64,000 bases of DNA from Polytrichum commune. Taxonomy: Eukaryota; Streptophyta; Polytrichopsida; Polytrichales; Polytrichaceae. Positions 32,701 through 44,800 of this stretch are shown in pieces. Positions within the stretch are counted from its first letter, which is position 1. Every line of letters starts with the position of its first letter. The stretch lies in assembly GCA_950295325.1 (NCBI GenBank), contig OX485803.1:59599554-59663553 (forward strand). The letters run 5' to 3'. Below the pieces are notes generated by a model that saw only the letters and a list, made by a program, of their open reading frames with translations, was not told the origin of the DNA and ran no database searches. The position numbers and the translations under genes are program-made.

Positions 32701-33190
32701 ATGCGCTTGCTAATAAAGCTTGTTCTAATAATCTATTGAGAAATTTGTAGTATACTTTCCACATTAAATAAACTAGACCAAAAATAATAGGAACAAGTAA
32801 CGTCCAAGTGTGAACGCAAAGTGGTTAGGAACTTTGCTCATGAAACATAGAAGTTAATGGTCTTTGTCCTATAGACGATGCCAATAAGTTAGGCAAGGAA
32901 ACATGTCAGTGGCTAGGCCCAATTGGTATCCCATGTGTGAAACCACAACAATAGTACCTTGCATTTGGATTAAGGCAAAAATGCCCTGACATGATATTTG
33001 AGCATCTCTCCCTTGGGTCCACCGGTCCCATAGAAGAAAGTCAACACTTTGAGAAATATTATTTGCATGTGAATAGGATTCAACCAAATAAATTTTTGTC
33101 TTCACCCCTAAATCCATTTCATAATGTGGTCCAAGGGCTGCACCAATGTTTCTAGCTAGATCATGGCTATTGTCATGGAACATGTTTATA
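26701..33190. other. gene-poor repeat region, scattered frames of unknown origin
   Basis: No gene is recognised over 6.5 kb. Short plus-strand frames (27162-27455, 27619-27894, 28821-29084, 30006-30302, 30743-31033) have plausible protein composition but no motif I can name, and may be debris of one old transposon. The GGGAG-CTCCC word recurs near 29408, 30790, 31609, 32221 and 32690. At about 32757-32880 lies a copy of the dispersed repeat seen at 15.9 and 53.5 kb. Confidence 0.45.
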
Positions 33191-33224
33191 GGCCCTAAGC
33201 TATGTCAATTGCCATCATCATAGA

Positions 33225-33603
33225 CTACACTAAATACTGTATCTAGTGTCACTATGGTATTTTATGTCACTATGGTGGTAACTTATCTAATGACACTTCT
33301 TATGAATAAATTTACAAATATTGTCATCCTAATTTATGTGTAGTTCACCCACTTTGGGTATAATTTGCATCCTAGCATTTATGGAACGAAACATTGTCAT
33401 GCATGATTGAAATTTGGATGAAAAACCACTTAGTAAAGTGACGATAATTGCAATATTGTAAATCTATAATGTCCAATTTTTTAAAGGAGTGAAAAATAAT
33501 GTTAGGTTTATATCTAGTGTTGGTGACACTACATGGGCGGTTTACAATTAGTATGGAGCATGACAAATATAATTGGTGACACTAAATAGACTATTTAGTG
33601 TAG
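33225..33603 (+). mobile_element. 379-bp MITE, copy 1 (family with CTACACTAAATA ends)
   Basis: The left end is CTACACTAAATA and the right end TATTTAGTGTAG. Just inside each end the same word recurs inverted (TCTAGTGTCAC on the left, GTGACACTAAAT on the right), so each terminus can fold on itself. Two relatives are at 39888-40266 (inverted) and 60931-61307. No clear target duplication is visible. This copy ends 297 bases before the ILP1-like start codon. Confidence 0.8.
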
Positions 33604-33797
33604 CATTTGACCTCCATCACACTTCCGGACATTGCCATCACCATAACGTAGTTATAACTTCGTTGTTTCAAGTTCCCCATGGATGAATAACCATGAGGAG
33701 CGTGCCTGGATGACAATTGCCAGGAAGGTGTGGCCTCATCCGTCCATCGTCTGGATGAGAAGTGGAAGTGAAGCCCAAAGAAGGGGACTTGGGAGCC

Positions 33798-33806
33798 AAA
33801 CCCTAA
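33798..33806 (+). promoter_or_regulatory. telo box
   Basis: AAACCCTAA lies 94 bases before the chosen start codon of the ILP1-like gene. In plants this motif is common near the transcription start of growth-related housekeeping genes. Function here is inferred from position. Confidence 0.5.
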
Positions 33807-33900
33807 TTCGTATCATTCGTGAAACCGCTCTCCCGTCACTCGCTCCCAGAATCGATTGAAGAATGCCATTCACTCGCATCATCGCAATCGCACTCGCACC

Positions 33901-36900
33901 ATGACGAAGGTCAAGAATTGGAGACGTCGCGCGGATGACGATGACGAGGAGGAGGCCGCCAAGCCTCTGCATGTTGAGAAGGAGTCGAAAGGCGCGAGCA
34001 AGCGAAAGGAGGCGAAGAAACCAGCACAGGCGCTGAAACCCTCAGGGTCGAAGCTCTTGAGTTTCGCAGGTGACGAGGAGGAGGACGACGGCGATGGAAA
34101 TGGTGCCAGGGCAACAACAACGGTCTCGGTCGCCAGGAAAGAGCGGGGTAATAAGGCGTTATCGACTATGGAGAAGGTGAATTTAAAGCAGGGGGCTAGC
34201 GGGGTTTTTAGGTTTGGCGATGACGGGCAGGACGGGGGAATGGTGCTGCTGCCACCAAGCGGAGGGCAACAGCAGCAGCAACAGACAAAGAAGAAGAGTG
34301 GATATGGCGTAGGGGTGCAATCCTCGCAGAAAATTGAGCTTGGGAAGGTTGAGAAGTCTGCCCCAGTGAAGGTTGCGTCCAATGTGCAGGCATTAGCCGG
34401 GGAGTATACAAAGGAGAAGCTTCTAGAGTTGCAGAGAAATACCAAGTCATTGGGAGCACCGAAGCCAGCGATAGAGAGCAAGCCGTCGACGACGGAGCCT
34501 GTTGTGATTCTCAAGGGGTTAGTGAAGCCTGTGGGAGAGCAGAAAGACGACGTGGCTGATGTTGATAGGAAGAAGATTAGTCATGGGAGAATTCATCATG
34601 TGGAGGGTCATGAAGCACAGGCTGCTGGGATTAGGAAAGCAGGGGAGGACGACGCGGAGAAGAGATTAGGGTTAATGGGAATTGGAAGCGGGGCGGACGG
34701 AGGCGGAATCACCCACATTCCTGACGCGGCAGTGATCGCGGCAGCGAAGGCAAGGAGGAATCAGTTGCGTCAAGCACAGGCTGCGCCCGATTACATTCCT
34801 TTGAACGAGTCTGAGGCGAGAGGAGGTGGTGGTGCAGTAGTGCGTGGAGATGGAGGAGAAGGGGAGAAAGATGGTGGGGATTCAAGTGAAGATGAAGCTG
34901 AAGTGCATGGGCGGATGTCATTTTTAGGGGAGAACGTTCCAGGCAAGGGGCAGAAAGGCAAAGGGGCTGCTGTATTTGAGAGTGTGGGCAAGGAGAATGA
35001 ATTAGGTCTCCAAGAGGACGAGGAAGCAGATGGCGAGAGATGCTGGGAAGAGGAGCAGCTCAGAAAAGGATTTGGAAAGAGAGTGGACGAGGTTGTGCAT
35101 AGAGTGGGTGTTGGAGCCCCACCTGCTGCTGCTGTACATGGGGGTTTTGCCCCTGGAATGCCTCCTATGTCTGTTGGAAGTGCAGGATATGGCTACGGGA
35201 GGAGTCCCATGGAATCTCTTTCAATACCACAGCAAGCAGAAGCTGCTTGGAAAACCTTGCAAGAAAACGTTAAGAGACTGCGGGTACAATTCTGTTTTTC
35301 TTCCTATGGGCATATGACTCATAATTCACATGAAAGACTGAACCCATTTTGAGAAGTATATGAGAGGGCAACATTATATGGAGGATCGATATACTAACTT
35401 TGTGATACTACAGCAAACATAATCTGCTCGGTAGCTTTTGCAAAAAGTCATGAAGACAATGATGATGCATATTTGAATGACTATTGTCATGGACTGAAGT
35501 AGTTTTGAAAATTATGGAGGCTGATAGTATGCGAACTAGGATAAAACACCTCTCATCCTGAGAATTTTGGGAAGACCCTTGAAATTGGAAGCTTTGTTGC
35601 TGGTATTGGGATTTTAAAAGGTGAATTGATGTCCATCCTCTTGTCTTGCAGGAGGGGAACGGGAGGGCAAAGTCTGAGCTCCACAGGACGGAGGAGATGC
35701 TGACTTCATCACTTTCAGGAGTGGCCTCGCTGGAACAATCACTGGCTAGCGCAAGTGAGAAGTATCTCTATATGCAGGAACTTCGTAGTTACGTTTCTAT
35801 TTTATGTGATTTCTTGCAGGTAAAGGCAATCTGTTCTTTGACCGAGCACCTCCTATGTATCTCTATATAAGGGATCTAACTGAGTTTCATTGGTGATCAC
35901 AGTCCCCCAAAAAACTCTCTTCGAACATGACAGCCTCTATTGGGACTGTGATCGCTGCAAGAAGCGAACTATATTCTGCACTAAAGTTTTTCAAGAGCCA
36001 TATATGGCTCATAGTTGCATGTTATATCAATATCAGGGTTTTTTACTAACTTGCCACAACTTTGTCAATGTTTATTATGGCTATCGGCTCTAATTCTGTG
36101 TGTATGTATGCAGGATAAGGGCCCTATCATTGAGGAACTGGAAGAAGCAATGCAACGGCTACATGAAGAGCGTGCCAGTGCTCTACTGGAGCGACGGATT
36201 GCTGACAATGCAGATGAGATGGCTGAAATTGAGGTCGCAGTAAATGCTGCCAAGGCAGCACTTGCAAAGGGAGGGGGAACTGCAAGTGCGATGGCTGCTG
36301 CCTCAGCTGCAAGCGCCAGGGATGGGCGGAACAACACTGCTCCCCAACTTGATGAGTTTGGAAGGGATGTGAACCTCCAGAAGCGCTTGGAAAGCAAACG
36401 TAGAGCGCAGGCACGAGAACGGCGAGCAAAAATGACAGCTGAACGAAGAATGAACCTGATAAAAAATTCAAACGGAGATTCTGCACGGACAGTGGTGAGT
36501 AGTCATAGAATAAGCCTGAGAGTAGTTCAATGCAAAGTCTTGGTGTGTCATTGCAACAAATTGGGTTTGCCCACACTGAGGAAGAACGAATTGTATGTAG
36601 GGTGAACCGGCCCATTGCTGTATCAGAGATTTGTAGCATAGTCATCTACACACCCTGGTGTTGGAGTTATCCACCTTTTTATTATTAGGACGCCTACAGA
36701 ACATCTTGGATTTTCATCAAAGCTCTATTTGATTGTCTTCTCCTAGGTTGCAGTTGTTGATTAGTTAAACAAACATTTGAATCCTGCACTAGGATGTAAG
36801 AGGCATTTTATGCATGTTGAAAGTGTTAATGCATGAGGAGTTTGTTTGAGATATGTTGACATGGGGATTTATTTCTCCTGTATTTATACTTTTGTCTGTT

Positions 36901-38306
36901 TGCAGAGAATGGAAGGAGAGTCGAGCAGTGAGGAGAGTGAGAGTGAAGAGAGAGCTTATAAGTCTGGCAGGCAAGAAATTCTTCAGACAGCTGAAAGTGT
37001 ATATGGGGATGCAGCAGAAGAGTATTCCCAGCTAGGAAAGGTCAAACAGCGATTGGAGCAATGGAAGCGGCAATATAAAGCAGCCTATTCTGATGCCTAC
37101 ATGCAACTCAGTGCTCCTTCTATTTTTGCTCCCTATGTTCGTCTTGAGCTCTTACACTGGGATCCACTTTATGGTAGTGCTGGCTTTGACAGCATGCGTT
37201 GGTACAACCTTCTCTTTGACTATGGAGTCCAAGGGGATGGGAACACAGTGGATGAAGATGATGCTGATGTAAATTTGATACCCAGGTTGGTTGAAAAAGT
37301 TGCCCTGCCAGTGCTTCACCATGAACTTGCGCATTGCTGGGATGTGTTAAGTACTGAAGGGAGTAAACGGGCAGTTAAAGCTGTTCAAGAGATGCTTATC
37401 TACATTGATGCTGCCACAAGTCAACCTTTGCAAGAATTGCTCAGTGCAGTCCATACACGCATGGCAAATGCAGTGACAGCCATTGAGGTGATATATCTCG
37501 AACTGCTATTAGATTTGACAGAGCAACAATGCAATATGTTTCTTTTCCAATTTTGATATATCTCTATTGGACCTATGAAGGGGTAGAGTGTATAATTACT
37601 ACTCTGACGAGGTTGGAGTCTATTGTATTTGTGAGTTGGAAGGTTCCCTTTTAATAAGGGCACCTTCTGACAGGTTTTTCTCTGACTTGGACTGTTAGAA
37701 ATATATTTGAAGATGAGCATTATAGCATGCCTTACTTCTGCTGGTTGCAAGTACATAGCATGATCAAGTATGTGTCTTTGAGCAATTTAACTGAATGCTA
37801 ACATTCCGACTTCCTGATCTTTTGAGCAGGTTCCATCATGGTCTCACCAGGTGACAGCAGCAGTTCCAGCTGCAATTCCTTACTCCAGCCGGCAATTTGG
37901 GGTCGCAGTTAGGTTGCTTCGTAATCTGGGACTATGGAAGGACATACTGGCGTTGCCTCAACTGGAACATTTGGCTCTTGATCAGCTACTATCAGGGAAA
38001 ATGCTGGTGCACTTGAGAGCTGGGGCTCCTGCAATTCATGATGCTGTCACTCGTATTGAGCGGGTGGTAGCTGCCCTCACAGGTGTGTGGGTAGGAACAA
38101 GTTTTGCAGAAATCAGTCCCAAGCTTGCTCCCTTGATTGAGTACATGTTGACAATTACCCGAGCTGTGGAGAAACGAAAGGATGCGGAGATGGGCGAGAG
38201 TACTATAGGGCTTGCTCGCCGCATGAAGAGAGTGCTTGTGGAGGTTAATGAGTACGATCGAGCCCGGAGCCTTAACAAGGCATTCCAGTTAAAGGAAGCC
38301 TTGTGA
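33901..38306 (+). CDS. ILP1: ILP1/PAXBP1-like GCF-domain protein (spliceosome disassembly/splicing factor)
   Basis: Five exons, all phase 0: 33901-35283, 35652-35819, 36114-36494, 36906-37487, 37830-38306; introns are GT-AG. The product is about 996 residues, close to the roughly 900 of plant ILP1. The start ATG sits in ACCATGA and gives MTKVKNWRRRADDDDEEE, the family's typical N-terminus; an upstream in-frame ATG at 33856 is less likely. The N-terminal 460 residues are charged and disordered. Exons 2-3 hold a coiled-coil segment (EKYLYMQELRSYVSILCDFLQ, IIEELEEAMQRLHEERASALLERR). Exons 4-5 form the C-terminal GCF domain, with FAPYVRLELLHWDPL and a VRLLRNLGLWKDIL segment. Arabidopsis ILP1 acts with NTR1 in splicing and spliceosome disassembly and was first described as a regulator of endoreduplication. 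The nucleus is the expected location. Confidence 0.92.
35895..35953 (+). repeat. perfect 12-bp hairpin in ILP1-like intron 2
   Basis: GATCACAGTCCC (35895-35906) is exactly complementary to GGGACTGTGATC (35942-35953) across a 35-base loop. It lies inside the intron between the CDFLQ and DKGPIIEELEE exons, so it could fold in the pre-mRNA. No further meaning is visible. Confidence 0.6.
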
Positions 38307-39887
38307 TTGTACCCGCCCATTGAAAATTGTGTAAAGAGGCCTAACCTGCGGCTGCACAAGTAAATACTTATTTGCTCACACCCATGTCTTATTATGTAGT
38401 TGTTTTTGGACCATCCAGTTTTCAGATGCAGTCTAATTCTCCTTCGTTAAAATACTATGTGGAATGCGAGTTGTTCCTTTGGATTATGTTTCTAGCAGAT
38501 GTCTTCTCATGTAATCTAATATCATTCTACATGCCTTCTAGCCACATCTATGTTTTGGCTGGTCACTGCCATAGTGCTGCTGTTGTTTTTTAGGGGTGCT
38601 TGTCATAGGCTTGAATGAACTCTTATCTATAGAATATGTTGATATATTGGAGACATTTGTCTCAAATTCTGCTGTGTTGTGTGCTGTATTGGAGAGACCA
38701 TATCTAATAGATTGCTCCTGGATTCAGATTGCTTCTGACAACACTCATCTCAAATTTAGTACTAGGACTTGGAGGAGAGCACAGTAGTAAGAGCGGTGGA
38801 GATTTTTGAGACTGGTGGCATTATGAAGTAAACATTATGCCAGCCATTCTCCCGACAACCTGTGAACAAGTAATGGTGGCAAGGGACCAATGTGCTCTGA
38901 GCATAAGTTGGCTGGGAAGTTCCCTCCTTGGAGATTAGATAGACCAACAAAGGAGCACTCAAGGTATGTATTATAATGAACTTGAGGGTAGAGGTCAGCT
39001 GCTATATTGGGGCCGTCATACAAATTCTTTAAAGTTGACCTTATGAGCAGGATGATTTTATATTTTAGTACCATTGGATGAACAAAGGATGGTTTCTTGG
39101 TTGATGCATCAGAAGGATGGGAAGATGAGGTCCTTAGAGGTTAATCAATGTGGCTGCTCATTTTCTAATAAAGTTTCTGAGTGAATTGATTACTTGTGCT
39201 CAAAAGCTATGGTGGTGGTGGTCAGAGCATGAAAGCTCCTTTGTAGTGCCAGTGTGAAGTAGACACATGGTTCAAATTATATGGGAGGGTGGTCGGATTG
39301 ACCTTGGTGAGTGTTAGTATTCAAGGTAGCTTACAGAATTGACTGAACAAGATACTGCCATTCTTTCGTGTCAATTTCCTTGTTCAATCTGGCAACAATC
39401 TGTATAAATTGCAGGAGTTTCATGTTGATTCTTTAATGCTCAGTCTTCTCTTTCATGGCCAAATGCCAGCACTCAAAATAATAATGGGTTTGTTTGAGCG
39501 ATTAAAGTTGTTGATTCAAACTAGAGGTGGCAATAGGAAAATTGTATAGAATTTATGGATACAACATCTCAAATAGTGTGATCCACACTAATTTAAAGCA
39601 TACATGCTTTTAGATTATTGTGGACCACTTTAACTCTGCAAGTGACAGTTATTTTGACTTATAAAGTAGTTATGTGTGCAGGTGAGTACCACATGAGACA
39701 TGTCAATGTTCAAAATAGAGTGTATTGGAAAAGCAATTAATGTAAATAATGTTGTCATTGTATCATGTGGCACCACTGTGGTCATTGGTGTGGATCACAA
39801 GTTTATATACACACCTATCTCATACCATTTACAGTCTCAGTAGCCAGAATGGGCTCCTTCCATGTTGGAAATGATTGATTGGTAGAA
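38307..39887. other. 3' region of ILP1-like gene and intergenic sequence
   Basis: The first few hundred bases after the stop codon are probably the 3' untranslated region. Beyond that no gene or repeat is recognised, and the open frames are short. Confidence 0.5.
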
Positions 39888-40266
39888 CTACACTAATATG
39901 ATATTTAGTGTCACCGAGTCTCATTGTCTTGTTCAATACTAATTGTAAACTGCAGTGTAGTGTCACCAACACTAAATGTTAACCTAATAGTATTTGTCAT
40001 CCCTTGTAAAAAAATTTGGGACTAAAGATTTACAGTGTTGCAAATTTTGTTGCTTACTATGTGATTTCTCATCCATGACAATATTTCATCATAGATTTGT
40101 TAGGAAGCAAATTCTACAAAACTTTGTTTCAATAATTGGCATTTGAATGAACTGAAAGTAAGTTGGGATGACAATAGTTGTAAATTTATTCATAGAAAGT
40201 GCCACTAAAAAAGTTACCATAGTGACATAAAATGCCATATGTCACTAAATACCATATTTATTGTAG
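39888..40266 (-). mobile_element. 379-bp MITE, copy 2 (inverted)
   Basis: Same family as 33225-33603 but inverted: the internal segment with GTTTACAATTAG-type and GGATGAAA-type words reads on the minus strand. Ends are CTACACTAA and TATTTATTGTAG, slightly diverged. It lies 1.6 kb downstream of the ILP1-like gene, so that gene is flanked by inverted copies. Confidence 0.78.
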
Positions 40267-41852
40267 TATGCCTCACCTATTTGAACCTTAAGCGTCCAAG
40301 AGGCCCAGACTGGGCCTCTCTATGCACAAAAACATGGTTTTTAATTACATAGCTTCATTTTAATCTAATATGTCACAAATGATCCTATCAAAAATTAACT
40401 TCAAAGTAGACTTTTTATATCAGTTGATTACCTTGATGTCATTTAAGAATAAAGTTTCAAATAGGCAGCCTGGGTGCCCTTGGATGGAAATACATATGTT
40501 GTATTTTATCATTAATCTCAAGTATGAGTATTTTATTTTATTTTTCACTTTGACATAAGACAATGTATGAAATAAAATTTCAACTCTTACATATAGATAA
40601 TACAATTACCAAACCTAGTGAGGACCGTGTAAATTATGCATATCACCAATATATCTTGTGTCCTTCAAAGGTTGATGCAATCTATCTTTGTGTTTGCCTA
40701 ACATTACCTCCCAAGCCTTTTGGTCCCTAACCATTCTAAATAAATGTCATGTTCCATGGGGACCTTGTTGCAGCACCAAGACTGAAGTTCACAACATGTT
40801 TGCTCCTAGTCTTTGGCCAATTCAAACTCCTATGTAGGGTAAGTGGGCATGTGGAGGTTAGCAATCTTATGTGTATAACCATTCAAATGAGTTGAAATGT
40901 AGAGTTGCCTTGGAGTTGTTAATGTAAGGTAGAGGTGCTAAAACCAACACCCTAAATTCTTGCATAATAAGTACAATGATTATGAGAATGTTCACACTGT
41001 GAACATTATGCCCCCTAACGGTTTTGGGTGACAACACAGTTTTCAGTGCAAAAACATTATATTTATTTCAATATTACAGGTGGGGGGGAAATTGCAGTAC
41101 ACCTGGTCGCTCTATTTCTACCTGGGAATTAATTTTTCAGTTCAAATGGCTACCACATGTATGCCACATACCTTAGGTTAAGGTGCTGTTACCTTACCTT
41201 GAATTTGAAAAACTCAAGACTGAATGAAGTGATTTGCAACATATTTGCACATGAGCTCTGCACCGTCATCTTGTCCCACACAACCTGGTCAGGACTAAAA
41301 AGCATCTTCACCCATAGATGGAACAAACAGTCCATGGGAGATAATTGGCTGAAGAGTATCGTGGTGGACATCCACAACCACCATATCCCTTGCAGAGGAA
41401 ACAACGTTATCTGTTGAGTGACCCAGACATGATGGCCATCCTGTGGACAACATGAGAACCCAAAAGAAAGAAACTCTTGTATGTTCAAATGGTCATCAAA
41501 TGAATTTGTCATGTTACATCACCTCTTCTTGAGGTGTTTACCACTACAATTGTGCATGTCTACATTTGTTCCTCAAATTTCTCTCAAAAGGCTGAAAATC
41601 CAGCTATCTTCAAATCCAACAAGATGGAACATCCAACCATGAAGCTCACGATTCTCATATGAGAATTTCCAGGTTTCATACGCCTCACCTATCTAACACC
41701 CAGCATAATCTAATACTAAGCTAATGTTTTGGTGCAAACAGTACAAGAAATGCCAACATGAAATGGAATCATTTCATGAATGGCTGGAGGAAGTATATGG
41801 GGTGACAGTTGATTCAGAGCAAAAACGTCCTAAATGTATAGGTAGTCAACTT
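40267..41852. other. intergenic, no gene seen
   Basis: AT-rich sequence with short frames only. The last part lies beyond the stop codon of the minus-strand DnaJ gene and may include its 3' untranslated region. Confidence 0.5.
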
Positions 41853-44800
41853 TCAGAGCCTATCCTTCAGCCACCTGAGGGCGCTTGATGCAGCTGCCCT
41901 GTTCTCCACACATCACAAAAGACAAGAAAACCACTCAGTATCACCGGCCTCTACCGCACACAAACATGTTTTTCCATCATGTAAAAGCATTCCAACACTC
42001 ACGCCCCATTCCTTGATGGCACAAAGGAACAGCAACCTAACTTGCTCATCCTAGTTAGCACATGCCAAAGGTACTTTGTGATTGTTTAACCTATTTAGAA
42101 ACATGGCTGATTCAGTTCAAAAGCACAACCTTCCAACATAAGCAACTTGCTATTGCCGGCCACTAACCAAACACAAACATGTTTCTTCATCATGTAGAAC
42201 CATTCCGACAACCCATGTCCAGACCCAAAGTTCTTTGACCGCCCAGAATTTTGTGCTCTTGGACTATTTACTTCATGATGTACAAGAACTGCACTGAACT
42301 TGCTGTTCCTAGTTATTCAAACAACTCGGACTAGCCCTCATGGAACCTCACAAAATAGTGCACAAACATTCATGAGGCAACAATTGACAAGTGGATACTC
42401 ACCCAACAGCATTCTTGACAGCTCCTACTATGCCTTCGTCTTCGGTCTCCTCTGCCGATGATGTAACCTCAGTTTTCTCTTTCTCAAGAACTGTGGTTCT
42501 GCTATCTTGACTCCCTGCTAAGAGACAATCAAAAGTGACCATCAGCCCTATGACAAAATTTATGTAGCCAAATTTCCAAATAAGATCCTTCTGCTCTAAA
42601 ATTAATGGCTTGATGGCCAACTATGTGATACATGGCAAGCACTGAACAGTTACAAAGCTTGGCCCTAAATAGGACAATGGTAGTGGATCAAAACAAAATC
42701 TTGTGCAACATCCATGAGGATATCTGACAATATGAATCATATGTGCTTAGAAAAACTAGGATGCACAGGTCTGTTCTGATGACTTCAGGGTGCTTCTCTA
42801 TGCAGATTATCAAAGGAAGGACGTCCTGGGTAACATAACATCTTACATTTAAATAAACCTGTAAATAAAAACTTGGGTTTCCCTGTTCGTAACAAGTTAG
42901 AATATAAGGGGACATTGAGACTTTCAGCTCTTGCTGTCTTAGGGAATTTGGCTATCTGTGCATGCTCATCTCTAGATACACACACCAGGCCAGATGTGCC
43001 ACAAAAATCAAAACTTTTACACCTGTTATGGGCTCCTTAGTGGCTAGCCTTTGTAACCAGTAACTTCTTACGTTGAGGCCTGCTGTTGCTGTTGGATGAT
43101 TTTAATTTGACTGAACCACTGCGACCCTTTGTCTTCTGAAGCAATGCCAGATTCTCCACCAGCTCTCGCTCAGCTTCACTGCCAAGCAGTCAAACAATAA
43201 ATCAGAAATTTCCCCATTCTCAAATCATTCTTAGCATGGTTTTAGACTCCTGGAGCATTGTGAACATAATCAACGATGCATTGCATTTCAGAGCATCAGA
43301 ACGCACCTCAATCTTGTGGGGATGGTGACCTTTATTGTGAAGAAGTGATCACCCCTCACATTGGGTTTGTTCAGTTTCGGTGCCCCTAGTTTGGACATAA
43401 CTAGTACATCTCCAGGTTGTGTTCCAGAAGGAACCTGAAGGTCAGTCTGTCCATCCACTGTCTTCACCTGTTATGTAGAAAATAACAACAATTTCAGTCC
43501 CCCATAACCCAAATATCCACTTCATATAATAGATGCCAAATGACACCACAGTTTCTTTCCAACCAAAAGAACACATTCCCATTCATTTAAGACAAAGAAT
43601 GAAGAGGTTTTGCAATAAAGACCTGTTTTATAGTGCCCAAGATTGCTTCTGTGTAAGTGACAGGCACAGTGGAGTACAGATTAATCCCTTCCCTTTGTAT
43701 GCCAGCCATTTCCTTCACATTCAAAAGAACATACAGATCTCCAGCAGGACCCCTGTGAGACAATCCATTAACAATTAGCCTTAAACATCATCCTATCTTA
43801 ACTGAAAGGTTTCCTGAATGACATCATCCTATTGTTCCTAAAATATTTCCTTCTCTCCTTTTAGCAAACGAGTGCAGCCCATCAATTTAGTGACTATCAA
43901 ATCCAGGTGTATGAAAGGATCATACCCTCTAGGACCAACATCACCCTCCCCACGGACACGTAGTGTGCTACCACTATTGACTCCAGCAGGGATCTTCACT
44001 TTGATGTTCTTCTTCAGTCGTATCCGCCCTTCGCCACCACATTTGCGGCAGTAATCACTGATTACTTCCCCTTCACCACCACAGGTAGTGCATGAGGTAA
44101 CCTGCAATTAGGTTTCGGAATAAGTGAGAGCTGGCTGCTATTGACTCCCACAGATCAGAGATTGCCTGCAACTTAATCAGATGTGACAAGTTGCATTTTA
44201 GAGTAGAGGTCAAAGCAGATATAAGTGTATCAGGGTACAACTTTGCACTTCATTCTATAGGAGACCCCCTCTTCATGCACTTAAAGGCTTACTTTGAGAG
44301 TACTCTTAAGGGATGACTATATTCAGAAAGATCAAAAAAGCAATCAGCTTGCTATCTTGGTTGCCGACACCTTAGATACATCAAAATCAGTTCTGGTAGA
44401 ACTTTAAGAACCTGGGAGAAAGTGCCAAATGGTGTGTCTTGTGTTCGCATCACTTGGCCCATGCCACCACATGTGGGGCAGGATTTTCGACTTGTGCCAG
44501 ACCTTGCACCACTCCCAGAGCAAGTTCCACATGTCTCCAAGTGAGCAGCCTCAAACTCTTTCTCTGCACCGAATATAGCCTCCGTAAACTCCAATGTCAT
44601 ATTATACCTGAGATGCAAGTAGCAACGTGAATCTCATTACTCGGGAACAAACTGGTATCACTTCTCAAGACACCTTAGTTGAGCAACTTCCCTGCTCATG
44701 TTAGCACAAACATGAAAAGCTGTCCTAGGTGCAAACACCGTCCTCCTCCATACACCAATCGGGAATTGGTCAACAATCTATCTGCACATGTGATGATATG

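Noticed and set aside
33225-33603. Target duplication at the CTACACTAAATA MITEs
   Set aside because: Flanks of the three copies were compared and no consistent direct repeat was found.
33879-34514. 211-codon minus-strand frame over ILP1-like exon 1
   Set aside because: Shadow of the charged, GC-rich coding strand; Pro/Ser-rich with no domain.
36127-36645. 172-codon minus-strand frame over ILP1-like exon 3
   Set aside because: Antisense of a coding exon that is clearly explained on the plus strand.
42399-42620. Independent small minus-strand gene
   Set aside because: It is exon 10 of the DnaJ gene read into its upstream intron; splice sites and phase join it exactly.
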